Shown here: positions 47,826 through 58,256 of the stretch, one piece after another | How positions within the stretch are numbered: position 1 is the stretch's first letter | Layout of the letters: every line of letters starts with the position of its first letter | Source of the DNA: Pseudoalteromonas sp. A25 | GTDB taxonomy: Bacteria > Pseudomonadota > Gammaproteobacteria > Enterobacterales > Alteromonadaceae | Assembly (NCBI RefSeq): GCF_009176705.1 | Contig: NZ_AP021846.1 | Location: 3,446,501 to 3,510,500 of the forward strand | DNA length: 64,000 nt | Direction of reading: 5' to 3' | The notes under the pieces: generated by a model | Told to the model about the DNA's origin: nothing | Databases searched by the model: none | What the model saw: only the letters and a program-made list of their open reading frames with translations | Program-made: the position numbers and the translations under genes

Positions 47826-48035
47826 TTATACGTAGACGTTAATATTATTACCTAAACTTGCTGTGGTTGATTGTGCGGGACTTTGCGCAGCTGCGCTACT
47901 CCCAGCGGCTTCAATCAAAGCAAGTGCCGCCTTCCCTTCTGCTTGCTGCTGCTTTTTAGCTAAGTTAGCGCTGTATACTTCGCCACTTTGCCCCGCACCA
48001 GACATCACAGGCAGGTTATTTCCGGAAATATTCAT
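47826..48035 (-). CDS. Small Ala/Gln-rich protein of unknown function
   Basis: A 69-aa protein beginning MNISGNNLPVMSG and ending SLGNNINVYV. The middle (AKKQQQAEGKAALALIEAAG) is an amphipathic helix. The overall plan (short helix, Ser/Ala linker, G-x-x-INxYV end) recalls small putative motility-type proteins of gammaproteobacteria, but I cannot assign it. It has a plausible AGG-containing ribosome-binding site and convergent spacing (20 nt) with epmB. It could also be a fortuitous frame, though the composition looks coding. Confidence 0.6.
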   Translation of the reverse strand: MNISGNNLPVMSGAGQSGEVYSANLAKKQQQAEGKAALALIEAAGSSAAAQSPAQSTTASLGNNINVYV

Positions 48036-48106
48036 AAGCGTTACCTGACTTTTTAGATGAATCCACGTAGACTATCGGCCGTTTCAACAATAACTTTAGG
48101 AAAAAT

Positions 48107-48400
48107 ATGCAAACGATCATTGAAAAATTAAATGAAAACCTAAAAGTTGTTTATCGTCAGTCACTTGATGCTGATACAAAATTAGATGAACTGCAGCAAC
48201 AAGGCCATGGTAAGTTTAAAGCCTTATTTACCGAAGAAGCGGGGTTCAATTTTGAAGCGAAACGTTTTAAGCCCTATGTATTAGATGTTGCCGCTGATGT
48301 AAAAGCGTTGAGTGAGCAAGAGCAAATAGATGAAGAAAAGCTCAAAACCACCGTATTAAAACTGCAAAGCTTACTGCAGCTTTTGGCCACATTTAAGTGA
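48107..48400 (+). CDS. Small hypothetical cytosolic protein
   Basis: A 97-aa, mostly helical, acidic protein (KLNENLKVVYRQSLDADTKLDEL ... LQSLLQLLATFK) with no signal peptide or membrane segment. AGGAAAAAT precedes the ATG. I do not recognise the family. It stands alone between two minus-strand genes. Confidence 0.7.
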   Translation: MQTIIEKLNENLKVVYRQSLDADTKLDELQQQGHGKFKALFTEEAGFNFEAKRFKPYVLDVAADVKALSEQEQIDEEKLKTTVLKLQSLLQLLATFK

Positions 48401-48401
48401 T

Positions 48402-48437
48402 TAAAACAGCGCACCCAAACACGATGCTCGGTGCGCT
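48402..48437 (-). terminator. Terminator after the DUF3016 gene
   Basis: agcgcacc / ggtgcgct with a 14-nt loop. On the minus strand GTTTTAA follows. It is 10 nt past the stop of the minus-strand gene and also just past the convergent small gene. Confidence 0.6.
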
Positions 48438-48446
48438 ATAAAAGCT

Positions 48447-48929
48447 TTATCTTTTAACCGCGTTTACTATATGCGATGCAAACCACTGATCGAGCAAACG
48501 CTTTTCGTAATATAGCGCCCCCTGTCGGCCTGATTTTATTCTGTCTAGGAAACTCATGTCTTTAAGCTCCTCGGTAGCGCCTAACACTTGCAGCCCTTTA
48601 TCATCAACCAAACTGTAACTAATCTCTAAGCGTGGGAAGTAAATATCTTTTACAACTCGCACATTATCCATATTAAAACGGGCTTCACCCGCAAGGTCGA
48701 TATCGTTAAAAGTCACGTCTAGTTTGTAGCCTGCAGGCAGTTCTTCCGCAAGCTTAACAATATGCTTTTCAAATTGTTTGGCTAAGCGCTTATGAAAGGC
48801 ACCTTTAACTTCATTGGAAGGATATACATCACGGTAATCGTTAAAATCTTTAAAATGTACTTGTCCCTCACCTGCCCATACACTCGAGGTAAATAATAAA
48901 CACATTGCCAATGTAATCGCCTTTTGCAT
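48447..48929 (-). CDS. DUF3016 family exported protein
   Basis: A 160-aa protein with a signal peptide (MQKAITLAMCLLFTSSVWAGE). The mature region (VHFKDFNDYRDVYPSN ... LPAGYKLDVTFNDIDLAGEAR ... PRLEISYSLVDDKG) matches what I recall of the DUF3016 family. The ATG at 48929 has GAGGAG 8 nt upstream and is preferred over one 27 nt earlier. Function unknown; likely periplasmic. Confidence 0.8.
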   Translation of the reverse strand: MQKAITLAMCLLFTSSVWAGEGQVHFKDFNDYRDVYPSNEVKGAFHKRLAKQFEKHIVKLAEELPAGYKLDVTFNDIDLAGEARFNMDNVRVVKDIYFPRLEISYSLVDDKGLQVLGATEELKDMSFLDRIKSGRQGALYYEKRLLDQWFASHIVNAVKR

Positions 48930-49031
48930 ACCAAGTCTCCTCATGTTCTTTGTCATTTTTTAATCTAACCAACAATCCTTGTTTTGTCTGTAAGGTTTAC
49001 GCACTTTTACATCTTTTCGCAAACATGCAAA

Positions 49032-52000
49032 TTAGCTCTGAGCCTTGTTATGTGAAATACCAAACAACAGTGCATACAACACAGGCACCACGCCTAACGT
49101 TAATATGGTTGAAAACAGTAGCCCGCCCATAATGCTTAATGCCATAGGCTCCCACATTTCACCACCACCAAAATACAAAGGCAATAAACCAAGTACCGTT
49201 GTTGCGGTTGTCAATAGAATAGGCCGCATACGTGCTTGTGCAGCCATGATAATGGCCTCGACTGGTTCATCGGGGGCGTTATCTAATTCCGTTTTGATCC
49301 GCTCAAGTAAAACAATGGCATTGTTTATTACAATACCAGCCAATGAGATCACGCCCAGTAGCGTCATAAAACCAAAAAATGACTGCCCTATAAATAGACC
49401 GACAACCACACCAATAAATCCCAAAGGAATTGTGACCAGCACCAGTAATGTTTTACGAATTGAATTAAATTGTGCCACCAGCAGTAGCACAATAATTAGT
49501 ACAGCAATGGGGAGCTTTTGAGCTATAGATTGATTGGCTTTACCTGAAGATTCGGCTTCCCCGCCTAACTCAAACGTATACCCAAATGGCCACTCCTGCT
49601 GCTGCGTTTCAAGCCAAGGTGTCAGCTCTGCAAACCCTTCACTTGCAGTGATCCCCTCTATTTGCGCGCCAATTACAACGGCTTTAACACGATCTCGACG
49701 AAATATTTGCGCACTTTCCCACACCACATCAACATCGGCAACCTGCTGTAGAGGTACCGAGTTTCCCGATGATTGTGAGTAAACAGCCATCGCTTTAAGC
49801 TTCGCAATATCTTGTCTATCTGATGCTACAGAGCGCAAGATCACCGGGATTGTATCTTCTTTCTCTCGATACTGAGTCAACTCCAACCCACTTAACCCGG
49901 TTTGCAGCGAGGTAGCAATATCTTCACTTGATACACCAGCTCTGCGCGCTCGTGCTTGATCAATATTGATCTCAAGCTTTTTAATAGGTAACCCCCAGTC
50001 ATCACTGATCGCTTTTAAACCTGAGGTTTCGCGCATTTTTTCTTTTACCTGCTTCGCTATCTCCATCACTTTTTGCTCGTCTTCTCCTAAGATACGTACC
50101 TCAACTGGATTATTAATCGCGGCACCATTTTCAATCTTACGTTGTTTGAGCAACAGATCCGGATACTGTTGCAGTGCATAGCTTTCTATTTTATCCATCA
50201 TGTCATCGATTAACATGTAAGAAGTCACCGACACCACCATCAGGGCATAATTTGAACTACTCGGTTCTGGATTATGACTAAGTAAAAAACGAGGACCACC
50301 GTTACCTATATAGGTTACCCACTTAGTGACCCCTTTATCTCTTTTGTCACCAATTAAAAGCTGCTCCGCAATGTACTGCTCAAGATCTTTAACTAGAGTT
50401 TCAGTTGCGTCTAGACGAGTGCCTACAGGAAGCTCAAGTTCAACTTTAAAGTAGCTCCTATCTGATGGTGGAAAAAATAACTTAGGAATAAACTGCAAAG
50501 CTTGAATCGCAAGAACAAACATCACGACACAGGCACCAACTGTCAACCAGCGGTGCTGCATTAAAGTACCCAATACAGCCCGATAACTTTGATAAACCGC
50601 ACCACTAAATGCCTGCTGTTGAGCAGATTTAACTTTCACAAAGTAAACACACAACATCGGGATCATCGTCAGTGCTAGCAGCCATGAACACAACAAAGTT
50701 ATAGTAACCACTTTAAATAACGAGGCGGTATATTCACCCGTGGCAGATTCGGCTAAAAAGATAGGTAAAAATGCCGCACCTGTTGTCAACGAAGAGACTA
50801 ACAAGGGCACTTTGAGCTCTTGAGCAGAGTCGATAGCAGCCTGGGATGCCGGCTTTCCTTGCTCCATCTGAACCATGATGTTTTCAGACATCACGATGCC
50901 ATTATCAACCAACATACCCAGCGCAATAATCAGCGCCGCCAAAGAAATTTGGTCGATACTGATATCAAAAAACGACATCACTAAAATACCAAACACCATA
51001 CTCATAGGTATCAAACTTGCTACCACAAACCCGGTACGCAACCCTAGCGTAAATAACATCACCACAGTCACAACCAGAACAGCTTGTACTAAATTTGCAA
51101 TGAAATCGTTAACCTTCTTATCGACTTCTTCTGGTAAAAACGACAATAGCTTAAATTCAACCCCAATGGGATAAACACTTTCTAAACGCGCCAATGCTTG
51201 CTTTACTTGCTTCCCTAACTCGAGGTTATTTCCTCCTTTGCGCATGGCAATGCCAATCGTCAACCCTTCTTCTGTTCCTACCCTAACTTTAGATTTGGCT
51301 GGTTCAATATGATCACGATATACCTTTGCAATATCAGACAGTAACATGACCTGTTCACTACCAGGAACGTTAATGATGGTATTGGCAATTTCAGTTACTG
51401 ACTCAAAATTACCGCTGGGCTCCACAACCAGCGTTTCATCACCGACATACAGTGAACCGCCAGGATTTACAATGTTACGCGCTGCTAGCTGCTGTTGTAA
51501 GATCCCCGCTGACAATTCCAGTGCTGCTAAACGGCTATTTTCGAATTCAATAAATACCCGCTGCGCTTGTGTACCATACACTTCTACTTTTGCAGCATCT
51601 GGTAAACGTAATAGCGCGTCGCGAGCTTGCTCTGCAACTTCTTCCATTTCTCTGTGGCTGTACCCCTCGGCAGTTAGACCAATAACAATGCCAAACACAT
51701 CACCAAACTCATCGTTTACTATCGGCCTTTGTGTACCTTTAGGAAGATCCGCCTCAATACTTTGTACTTTGCGCCGTAAGTTATCCCAAATAGGGCGCAT
51801 CTCTTTATAGCGCTCCTTAATGTTCACGCTTACAATCGATACCCCCGTTTTTGAGGTACTCGAGACAAAATCTAACTCAGGGATCTGCTGTGCGACCTTT
51901 TCTATTTGGTCAGTTACCAATTCTTCTACCCGTTGAGGGCTTGCACCCGGGAAATACGTTACAACTTGCGCCGTACGAATAATAAAACCAGGATCATAGT

Positions 52001-52103
52001 CTTTAGGCATTTTGTTAAACGCCAGTATCCCAAAAACGAGCATGGCAATGATGACAACCCATGCTGTGCGACTGTTTTCTAGCGCCAATCGAGTAATGTT
52101 CAC
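49032..52103 (-). CDS. RND-family efflux transporter (AcrB/HAE-like)
   Basis: A 1023-aa inner-membrane proton-driven pump with about 12 transmembrane helices and two large periplasmic loops. TM4 has ALGMLVDNGIVMSENIM, in which the first relay Asp is kept and the second position is Asn, a variant seen in several RND subgroups. The C-terminal half contains MTLLGVISLAGIVINNAIVLLE. The substrate range is unknown. It overlaps the upstream adaptor gene by 4 nt (ATGA type), so the two are translationally coupled. No outer-membrane TolC-type gene is present, so it must use one encoded elsewhere. Confidence 0.95.
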   Translation of the reverse strand: MNITRLALENSRTAWVVIIAMLVFGILAFNKMPKDYDPGFIIRTAQVVTYFPGASPQRVEELVTDQIEKVAQQIPELDFVSSTSKTGVSIVSVNIKERYKEMRPIWDNLRRKVQSIEADLPKGTQRPIVNDEFGDVFGIVIGLTAEGYSHREMEEVAEQARDALLRLPDAAKVEVYGTQAQRVFIEFENSRLAALELSAGILQQQLAARNIVNPGGSLYVGDETLVVEPSGNFESVTEIANTIINVPGSEQVMLLSDIAKVYRDHIEPAKSKVRVGTEEGLTIGIAMRKGGNNLELGKQVKQALARLESVYPIGVEFKLLSFLPEEVDKKVNDFIANLVQAVLVVTVVMLFTLGLRTGFVVASLIPMSMVFGILVMSFFDISIDQISLAALIIALGMLVDNGIVMSENIMVQMEQGKPASQAAIDSAQELKVPLLVSSLTTGAAFLPIFLAESATGEYTASLFKVVTITLLCSWLLALTMIPMLCVYFVKVKSAQQQAFSGAVYQSYRAVLGTLMQHRWLTVGACVVMFVLAIQALQFIPKLFFPPSDRSYFKVELELPVGTRLDATETLVKDLEQYIAEQLLIGDKRDKGVTKWVTYIGNGGPRFLLSHNPEPSSSNYALMVVSVTSYMLIDDMMDKIESYALQQYPDLLLKQRKIENGAAINNPVEVRILGEDEQKVMEIAKQVKEKMRETSGLKAISDDWGLPIKKLEINIDQARARRAGVSSEDIATSLQTGLSGLELTQYREKEDTIPVILRSVASDRQDIAKLKAMAVYSQSSGNSVPLQQVADVDVVWESAQIFRRDRVKAVVIGAQIEGITASEGFAELTPWLETQQQEWPFGYTFELGGEAESSGKANQSIAQKLPIAVLIIVLLLVAQFNSIRKTLLVLVTIPLGFIGVVVGLFIGQSFFGFMTLLGVISLAGIVINNAIVLLERIKTELDNAPDEPVEAIIMAAQARMRPILLTTATTVLGLLPLYFGGGEMWEPMALSIMGGLLFSTILTLGVVPVLYALLFGISHNKAQS

Positions 52104-53167
52104 GCGTCGCCTCCAGAAAACTTCACTAGTTGCCCATCGCTCACTTTACTCATACCCGCTGAAACAACCTGCTCACCAACAGAAACACCACTTAATATTT
52201 GAAAGCCATACTCGGTCATTTCACCTATCTGCACGGCTGTTTTTACAATTTTTCCTTTGTGTTTTTCTACCTGCTCAACCGTCCAAACAAAATGTCCAAG
52301 CTCGTCTTTCAATACCGTTTTTACTGGTAAATAAATCGCTTGATGCGCGGCACTTAACTGGCTAGCAAAAACCTTTGCTGACATACCTGGCAAGATATTG
52401 TAATCAGATGGTGGGCCCATACTTAACGTCACTTCGTAAGTGTTAGTGACTTCATTCGCTTTTGTGCTTACCTCAACAAAACTTAATGGAAAACGCCTGC
52501 CTTCTATCGAAGAAAATTGAGCATATACTTGCTTGGGTGCGTCTTTGGAGACATTGATCATGACACTTTCAGGCACATTGACCTTGATATTAATCGTTTT
52601 AATATCTTGTAATGTGGCAATCGGTTGCTTCGCCTGCACCTCTTCAAAAGGCTCTATTTGTGTGCGCGCCACAACGCCATCAAAAGAGGCGTGCAGCGTT
52701 GTGTAGTCTAAGTTATTTTTAGCGGTCGCCAATTGATTTTTAGCGCTAGAATATTGCAGTTTCAGTTGGTCATAATCCGCCTTTGATATAGTGCCCGTTT
52801 TGAGCAGTTTTTCTGCTCTACCAAAATCAGCATTGGCTTTTTCAAACGACGCTTTTGCCTCATCTAAAGCGAGTTTATAGTCGGTATCATCTAACACCGC
52901 TATCACATCTCCTTTTTTGACATCTTGTCCTTGTTTAACCAGTAATTGGCTTACTTCTCCTGCAACTTTAAACGATAGCTGTGCCGAGTTAGCCGCATCA
53001 ACCACTCCCGGAAACTCCTGCACAGGGCCTGTTTGAAAGGTACTTACGGTTAAGGTTCTAACAGGTCTTAGTTGAGGCGGTTTTTCGTTGGTTGCTTCAT
53101 TCGGCGAACAACCGATGAGTAATACACAAGTAAACAGAGTGGGTAAGTAAAAACGAAAAAAGGCCAT
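52100..53167 (-). CDS. RND efflux periplasmic adaptor (HlyD/MFP family), lipoprotein
   Basis: A 355-aa adaptor linking the RND pump to an outer-membrane channel. The leader ends in the lipobox LLIGCS, so it is anchored in the inner membrane. A barrel-sandwich (lipoyl-like) domain GEVSQLLVKQGQDVKKGDVIAVLD is followed by a coiled-coil hairpin (DEAKASFEKANADFGRAEKLL), the second lipoyl half (FDGVVARTQIEPFEEVQ) and beta-barrel parts. The ATG at 53167 follows AGGAG; 81 nt of open frame upstream are not used. First gene of the efflux operon; a (GTAT)n microsatellite lies about 257 nt upstream. Confidence 0.93.
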   Translation of the reverse strand: MAFFRFYLPTLFTCVLLIGCSPNEATNEKPPQLRPVRTLTVSTFQTGPVQEFPGVVDAANSAQLSFKVAGEVSQLLVKQGQDVKKGDVIAVLDDTDYKLALDEAKASFEKANADFGRAEKLLKTGTISKADYDQLKLQYSSAKNQLATAKNNLDYTTLHASFDGVVARTQIEPFEEVQAKQPIATLQDIKTINIKVNVPESVMINVSKDAPKQVYAQFSSIEGRRFPLSFVEVSTKANEVTNTYEVTLSMGPPSDYNILPGMSAKVFASQLSAAHQAIYLPVKTVLKDELGHFVWTVEQVEKHKGKIVKTAVQIGEMTEYGFQILSGVSVGEQVVSAGMSKVSDGQLVKFSGGDA

Positions 53168-53423
53168 TATAAACTCCTGTCTTGATTGGCTAGCTAACGG
53201 TGTAATTTCAAACTCAAAGTAATCATAGTCTAGAAAATACAAATACATGCAGGCATAGATGGTTAATTTGCACTCAATAGATGACAGGTTTATCGGCTAA
53301 CATGATGAAAAGCAAACAATAGCTGAAGCTAGGTAAGACTCAATCATTGCTATGGCAGCTACTGAATCAAATGCACAGGCAGAGTAATTTTGTGTGCCGG
53401 GTTATAACCGTTAGGACAGGAAG

Positions 53424-53467
<44 letters not shown>

Positions 53468-53503
53468 GCGATAAACCACCATTAACCGTATCGCTCGACA
53501 TCA

Positions 53504-54544
53504 TTATACGAGGCGCTGCTTGATTTGGCCCAAGCCATTACTAACGGATACTTTAGCATCAGCGCCATTAAATAAGACTAGATTTGGAGGTAAGTGACCA
53601 ATATCGACATCATATATAACAGGAATATTGATATGACCAAGCACATCATCCAAAGCCTGCTGTGATGAGATCTCTTTGCCACAATTGTGCGTCACGGCAT
53701 TGCGACCTATCAATAAACCGTTGATCTGCTCAAATACGCCCTTAAATTTCAAACTCAGCAAAGCGCGTTTAAATGCGGTTGGAGAAAGCTCGGCATTTTC
53801 GATATATAAAATAATGCCCTCTGGCGAAAAACATTGCTTCAAATGATCTAAATCCAAATACTCGCTGCCCAATAAGTATTGCAAAGTATCTAAACACCCA
53901 CCAATCAATCGCCCTTGAATAGTAACGTTTGTATTTGCTGGGTAAGTTTTCCACTCAGTTTGCTCGGTGACATTTAATAAACTATTTGGATGGCTTGCAA
54001 ATGACTCCCCCTGAAGCTGGTAGCCACTCGAGGCTTGCTGCTCACAGATGTAGCCTTTTTGCGCGCGCGATAAGTGCAGCAATGTTTGCCGCGTTAATAT
54101 ATCCGTTTCATCAGCATGAAGCTGCATCAGATTTGCGCAGTGGGCACTTGACCAGCCAAGTTTATTCATCAGCACTAGCTGCACGGTACTTATGTCTGAA
54201 AAGCCAAACACCCATTTCGGTTTAGCCGCTTTTAAGCGTGCAAAATCTAACAGCGGCAAAATTTCCATCGCAAATTCTCCGCCCCAAGGGGCGGCAATGG
54301 CGTTGATGCTGTCGTCACATAAAAATGCCATCAGCTCTGCTGCTCTTTGCTGTGCGCTCGCACTGACATGCTTAACATTGTCACGCAAACACTCACCTTC
54401 AAGCACCTCAAAGCCGCAATTTCGCAAATGACTTAACACAAGATCCAAACGGGGATGAAACTCTTTGCGCACACCACTAGAGAACGCGGTCACCGCAATT
54501 GTGCTGCCGGGTTTCAATGCTTTGGGGTAAATTAGCTGATCCAT
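53504..54544 (-). CDS. S66-family serine carboxypeptidase (LdcA/MccF-like)
   Basis: A 346-aa cytosolic peptidase of the LD-carboxypeptidase/microcin C immunity family. The Ser-Glu-His machinery is visible: nucleophile Ser in FGFSDIST, Glu in LYIENAEL, His in DIGHLPPN. APWGGEFA is the conserved loop. LdcA members cleave the D-Ala from recycled murein tetrapeptides; MccF members hydrolyse peptide-nucleotide antibiotics. The length and the loop pattern lean toward the MccF side, but this is not certain. The nearest downstream unit on the same strand is the RND efflux operon. Confidence 0.87.
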   Translation of the reverse strand: MDQLIYPKALKPGSTIAVTAFSSGVRKEFHPRLDLVLSHLRNCGFEVLEGECLRDNVKHVSASAQQRAAELMAFLCDDSINAIAAPWGGEFAMEILPLLDFARLKAAKPKWVFGFSDISTVQLVLMNKLGWSSAHCANLMQLHADETDILTRQTLLHLSRAQKGYICEQQASSGYQLQGESFASHPNSLLNVTEQTEWKTYPANTNVTIQGRLIGGCLDTLQYLLGSEYLDLDHLKQCFSPEGIILYIENAELSPTAFKRALLSLKFKGVFEQINGLLIGRNAVTHNCGKEISSQQALDDVLGHINIPVIYDVDIGHLPPNLVLFNGADAKVSVSNGLGQIKQRLV

Positions 54545-54553
54545 ACCCGTATG

Positions 54554-54994
54554 CTATTTCCAATATTCTATGATTTTAGATACTTTCGAGCCGTTAAATT
54601 CAAAAACGCTAAGGTGATTTTCCAGCGTCCCCTCACGCTCTTGTTGGCGTTCTACCGATACTGCATCATGCCCCACGATCATACTCATGATCTTATATCG
54701 TGGTGTAGTTCGGTTGTAATTACCTTCTTTTAGAAATTTGACGTAGTTGTTATACAAATGCTGCCGTGAATACGTGCCACCGTAGACCTTATGCACATAC
54801 TGAAAGTCATCAGTAAAATTGGCAAATAGTGCATCAACCTCTGATACTTTGGAATCTTTCATTAAAATAGCATTTTGCAGGATATTGATAGCTTTGACTC
54901 GTTCTTCAAGCTGCGCTTTTGAGAGGCTTTCAGTTTCTGTTGCCTGTACCATCAGCGCAAACATAGCCAAAAACCCCATTAATATATGTTTCAT
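54554..54994 (-). CDS. Exported NTF2/SnoaL-like protein
   Basis: A 146-aa protein with a signal peptide (KHILMGFLAMFALMVQA). The mature part has the NTF2-like plan: an N-terminal helix pair with the FANFTDDFQYVHKVYGG strand, then three long strands ending VFEFNGSKVSKIIEYW. Such proteins are small ligand-binding or isomerase-like barrels; no catalytic residues can be assigned. It lies 9 nt upstream of the S66 peptidase gene on the same strand, so the two are probably cotranscribed. Confidence 0.75.
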   Translation of the reverse strand: MKHILMGFLAMFALMVQATETESLSKAQLEERVKAINILQNAILMKDSKVSEVDALFANFTDDFQYVHKVYGGTYSRQHLYNNYVKFLKEGNYNRTTPRYKIMSMIVGHDAVSVERQQEREGTLENHLSVFEFNGSKVSKIIEYWK

Positions 54995-55110
54995 CTCTAT
55001 ATCCCTTTATTATTTTATTTTTAGCAAGATAACGAAAAGCAATATGCACAACAACTACGTTTTGTAAGTATATGTGAATTGAAACATTCCAGTTCACACA
55101 ATAAAGCAAC

Positions 55111-55138
55111 AAAAAACCCGGCAATTGCCGGGTTTTTT
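55111..55138 (-). terminator. Terminator after groL
   Basis: A fully symmetric 28-bp hairpin (aaaaaacccggcaa / ttgccgggtttttt), with the T run on the minus strand 25 nt past the groL stop. Confidence 0.92.
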
Positions 55139-55162
55139 GTAGCTAGACGCTGGAGGGGATGT

Positions 55163-56824
<1,662 letters not shown>

Positions 56825-56859
56825 TTAAATTTGGTTAATTCGAAAAATGAAAAGTAGGA

Positions 56860-57147
56860 TTAGCCTACAATGCCTAAAATGTTGTCTTCACGCATGATCA
56901 GGTACTCTTGACCTTCGATCTTTTCAGTTTTTTCAACATAAGAGCCAAATAGCACGGTATCGCCTGCTTTTACTTCTAGCGCTCTTACTTCACCATTGTC
57001 GAGTACGCGGCCATTACCTACAGCGATAACTTCACCACGAGTTGACTTTTCTGCGGCAGAGCCCGTTAAAACGATACCGCCAGCAGATTTTGTTTCTTCT
57101 TCAAGACGCTTGATGATTACGCGATCATGTAAAGGACGAATGTTCAT
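56860..57147 (-). CDS. groS: Co-chaperonin GroES (10 kDa)
   Basis: A 95-aa subunit of the heptameric lid of Gro[15 protein letters not shown] start, the mobile loop [20 protein letters not shown] with the GGIVL GroEL-binding element, and the C-terminal [10 protein letters not shown]. Good ribosome-binding site (AGGAGA). First gene of the groSL operon, behind a sigma32-like promoter. Confidence 0.99.
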   Translation of the reverse strand: MNIRPLHDRVIIKRLEEETKSAGGIVLTGSAAEKSTRGEVIAVGNGRVLDNGEVRALEVKAGDTVLFGSYVEKTEKIEGQEYLIMREDNILGIVG

Positions 57148-57215
57148 TTGTTTTGTTCTCCTAACAGTTTCTGAACAACTACAGAAAAATTCTTTAAAAC
57201 TTCAGTTGCCATCAT

Positions 57216-57244
57216 TTATGGGGGTGGTGTTTTTAAAACCCAAG
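57216..57244 (-). promoter_or_regulatory. Putative sigma32 (heat-shock) promoter of groSL
   Basis: On the minus strand CTTGGG and CCCCATAA are separated by 15 nt, close to the sigma32 consensus (CTTGAA, 13-15 nt, CCCCATNT). It is about 70 nt upstream of the groS ATG. No CIRCE element is seen, as expected for a gammaproteobacterium. Confidence 0.75.
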
Positions 57245-57262
57245 TAAAAAAATGAAAATTTT

Positions 57263-57766
57263 TTAATCTTTTCTTTGATACTCGCCTTCGATGGTATTTG
57301 ATGGATGTTCTTTATTTTGGCTGTGCGTATCATCTGCATGTTCAAATGGATGAGCAGCACCACTGTGATGTGTAAATGTCGTGTGAGATTGAGACATACT
57401 CGATTGCATTTTTACTGTGACTTGTTTCATCAGTGCTTTTGCTAACTGCGCGCGGATCGCTGGGGTTAAAAGCATAAAGCCCAAGATGTCTGTCATGATC
57501 CCAGGCGTCATCAGTAACACACCCGCGATTATCACACATAGGCCAGCAAACAACTCCGTAGCAGGCATTTGTCCCTGCGCCATTTGACCTTGTACATTAC
57601 TATAAGCACTTAGCCCTTGTTGCTTCACCAACTTTGCACCGAAAATTGCGGTTAAAATTACCAACGCTATCGTTGCTACACCACCAATAATGTCACTCAC
57701 TTGAATAAGCAGTGCAATTTCAATGATGGGCACCACAATAAACAATACAAATAAAATACGAAACAT
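57263..57766 (-). CDS. fxsA: FxsA family membrane protein
   Basis: A 167-aa inner-membrane protein with four predicted hydrophobic segments (FRILFVLFIVVPIIEIALLI; VATIALVILTAIFGAKLV; LFAGLCVIIAGVLLMTPG; ILGFMLLTP) and a hydrophilic His-rich C-terminal tail. E. coli FxsA suppresses F-exclusion of phage T7 when overproduced; its cellular role is not known. The ATG at 57766 follows AGGAGA; 57 nt of open frame upstream are not used. It lies just upstream of the groSL promoter, similar to the E. coli neighbourhood. Confidence 0.9.
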   Translation of the reverse strand: MFRILFVLFIVVPIIEIALLIQVSDIIGGVATIALVILTAIFGAKLVKQQGLSAYSNVQGQMAQGQMPATELFAGLCVIIAGVLLMTPGIMTDILGFMLLTPAIRAQLAKALMKQVTVKMQSSMSQSHTTFTHHSGAAHPFEHADDTHSQNKEHPSNTIEGEYQRKD

Positions 57767-57935
57767 ACTTTCTCCTAAATCAATGAAACTTAAATATGGG
57801 TCATTCGGTCTCATTTCAAGCACTGAACACCACTAAAGCTACTCAGACTTATTTTGCTTTTATCTATAGACACTTGGGATGGCTATTAGTTTGGGCTACT
57901 ATGGTGAAAGTTTATTCTTTGTGAAGGTATAGAGC

Positions 57936-58256
57936 ATGGCTCCCCAGTACAAGTTAATTATGACCACTTGCGCAAACCAACAAGATGCAAACCAACTTGC
58001 AAAACAGCTCGTTGAGCTAAAACTTGCTGCTTGCGTGAATATTTTACCAACCGTTGAGTCTGTTTATATGTGGCAAGACGAAGTGGTACAGCAAACAGAA
58101 ACCAAAATGTTTATAAAAACCAAATCAGAGAAATTAAACAAAGTGATTAACACGATTAAAGAGTTGCATAGCTACGAAGTACCCGAAATACAGGTACTTG
58201 ATATCACTGGCGGCAACTTGGCTTTTTTCAATTGGATGGATGAGGTACTGAGTTAA
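57936..58256 (+). CDS. cutA: Divalent-cation tolerance protein CutA
   Basis: A 106-aa trimeric PII-like protein. TCANQQDANQLAKQLVELKLAACVN and SVYMWQDEVVQQTETKMFIKT are the hallmark strands; the ending SYEVPEIQVLDI...YLxW-type region (NLAFFNWMDEVL) is typical. It is linked to copper tolerance in E. coli, though the mechanism is unclear. It overlaps the dsbD start by 1 nt (TAATG), the same pairing as in E. coli. Confidence 0.95.
   Translation: MAPQYKLIMTTCANQQDANQLAKQLVELKLAACVNILPTVESVYMWQDEVVQQTETKMFIKTKSEKLNKVINTIKELHSYEVPEIQVLDITGGNLAFFNWMDEVLS

Noticed and set aside
51346..51810. 154-codon plus-strand frame inside the RND transporter gene
   Set aside because: Antisense shadow of a confidently assigned gene.
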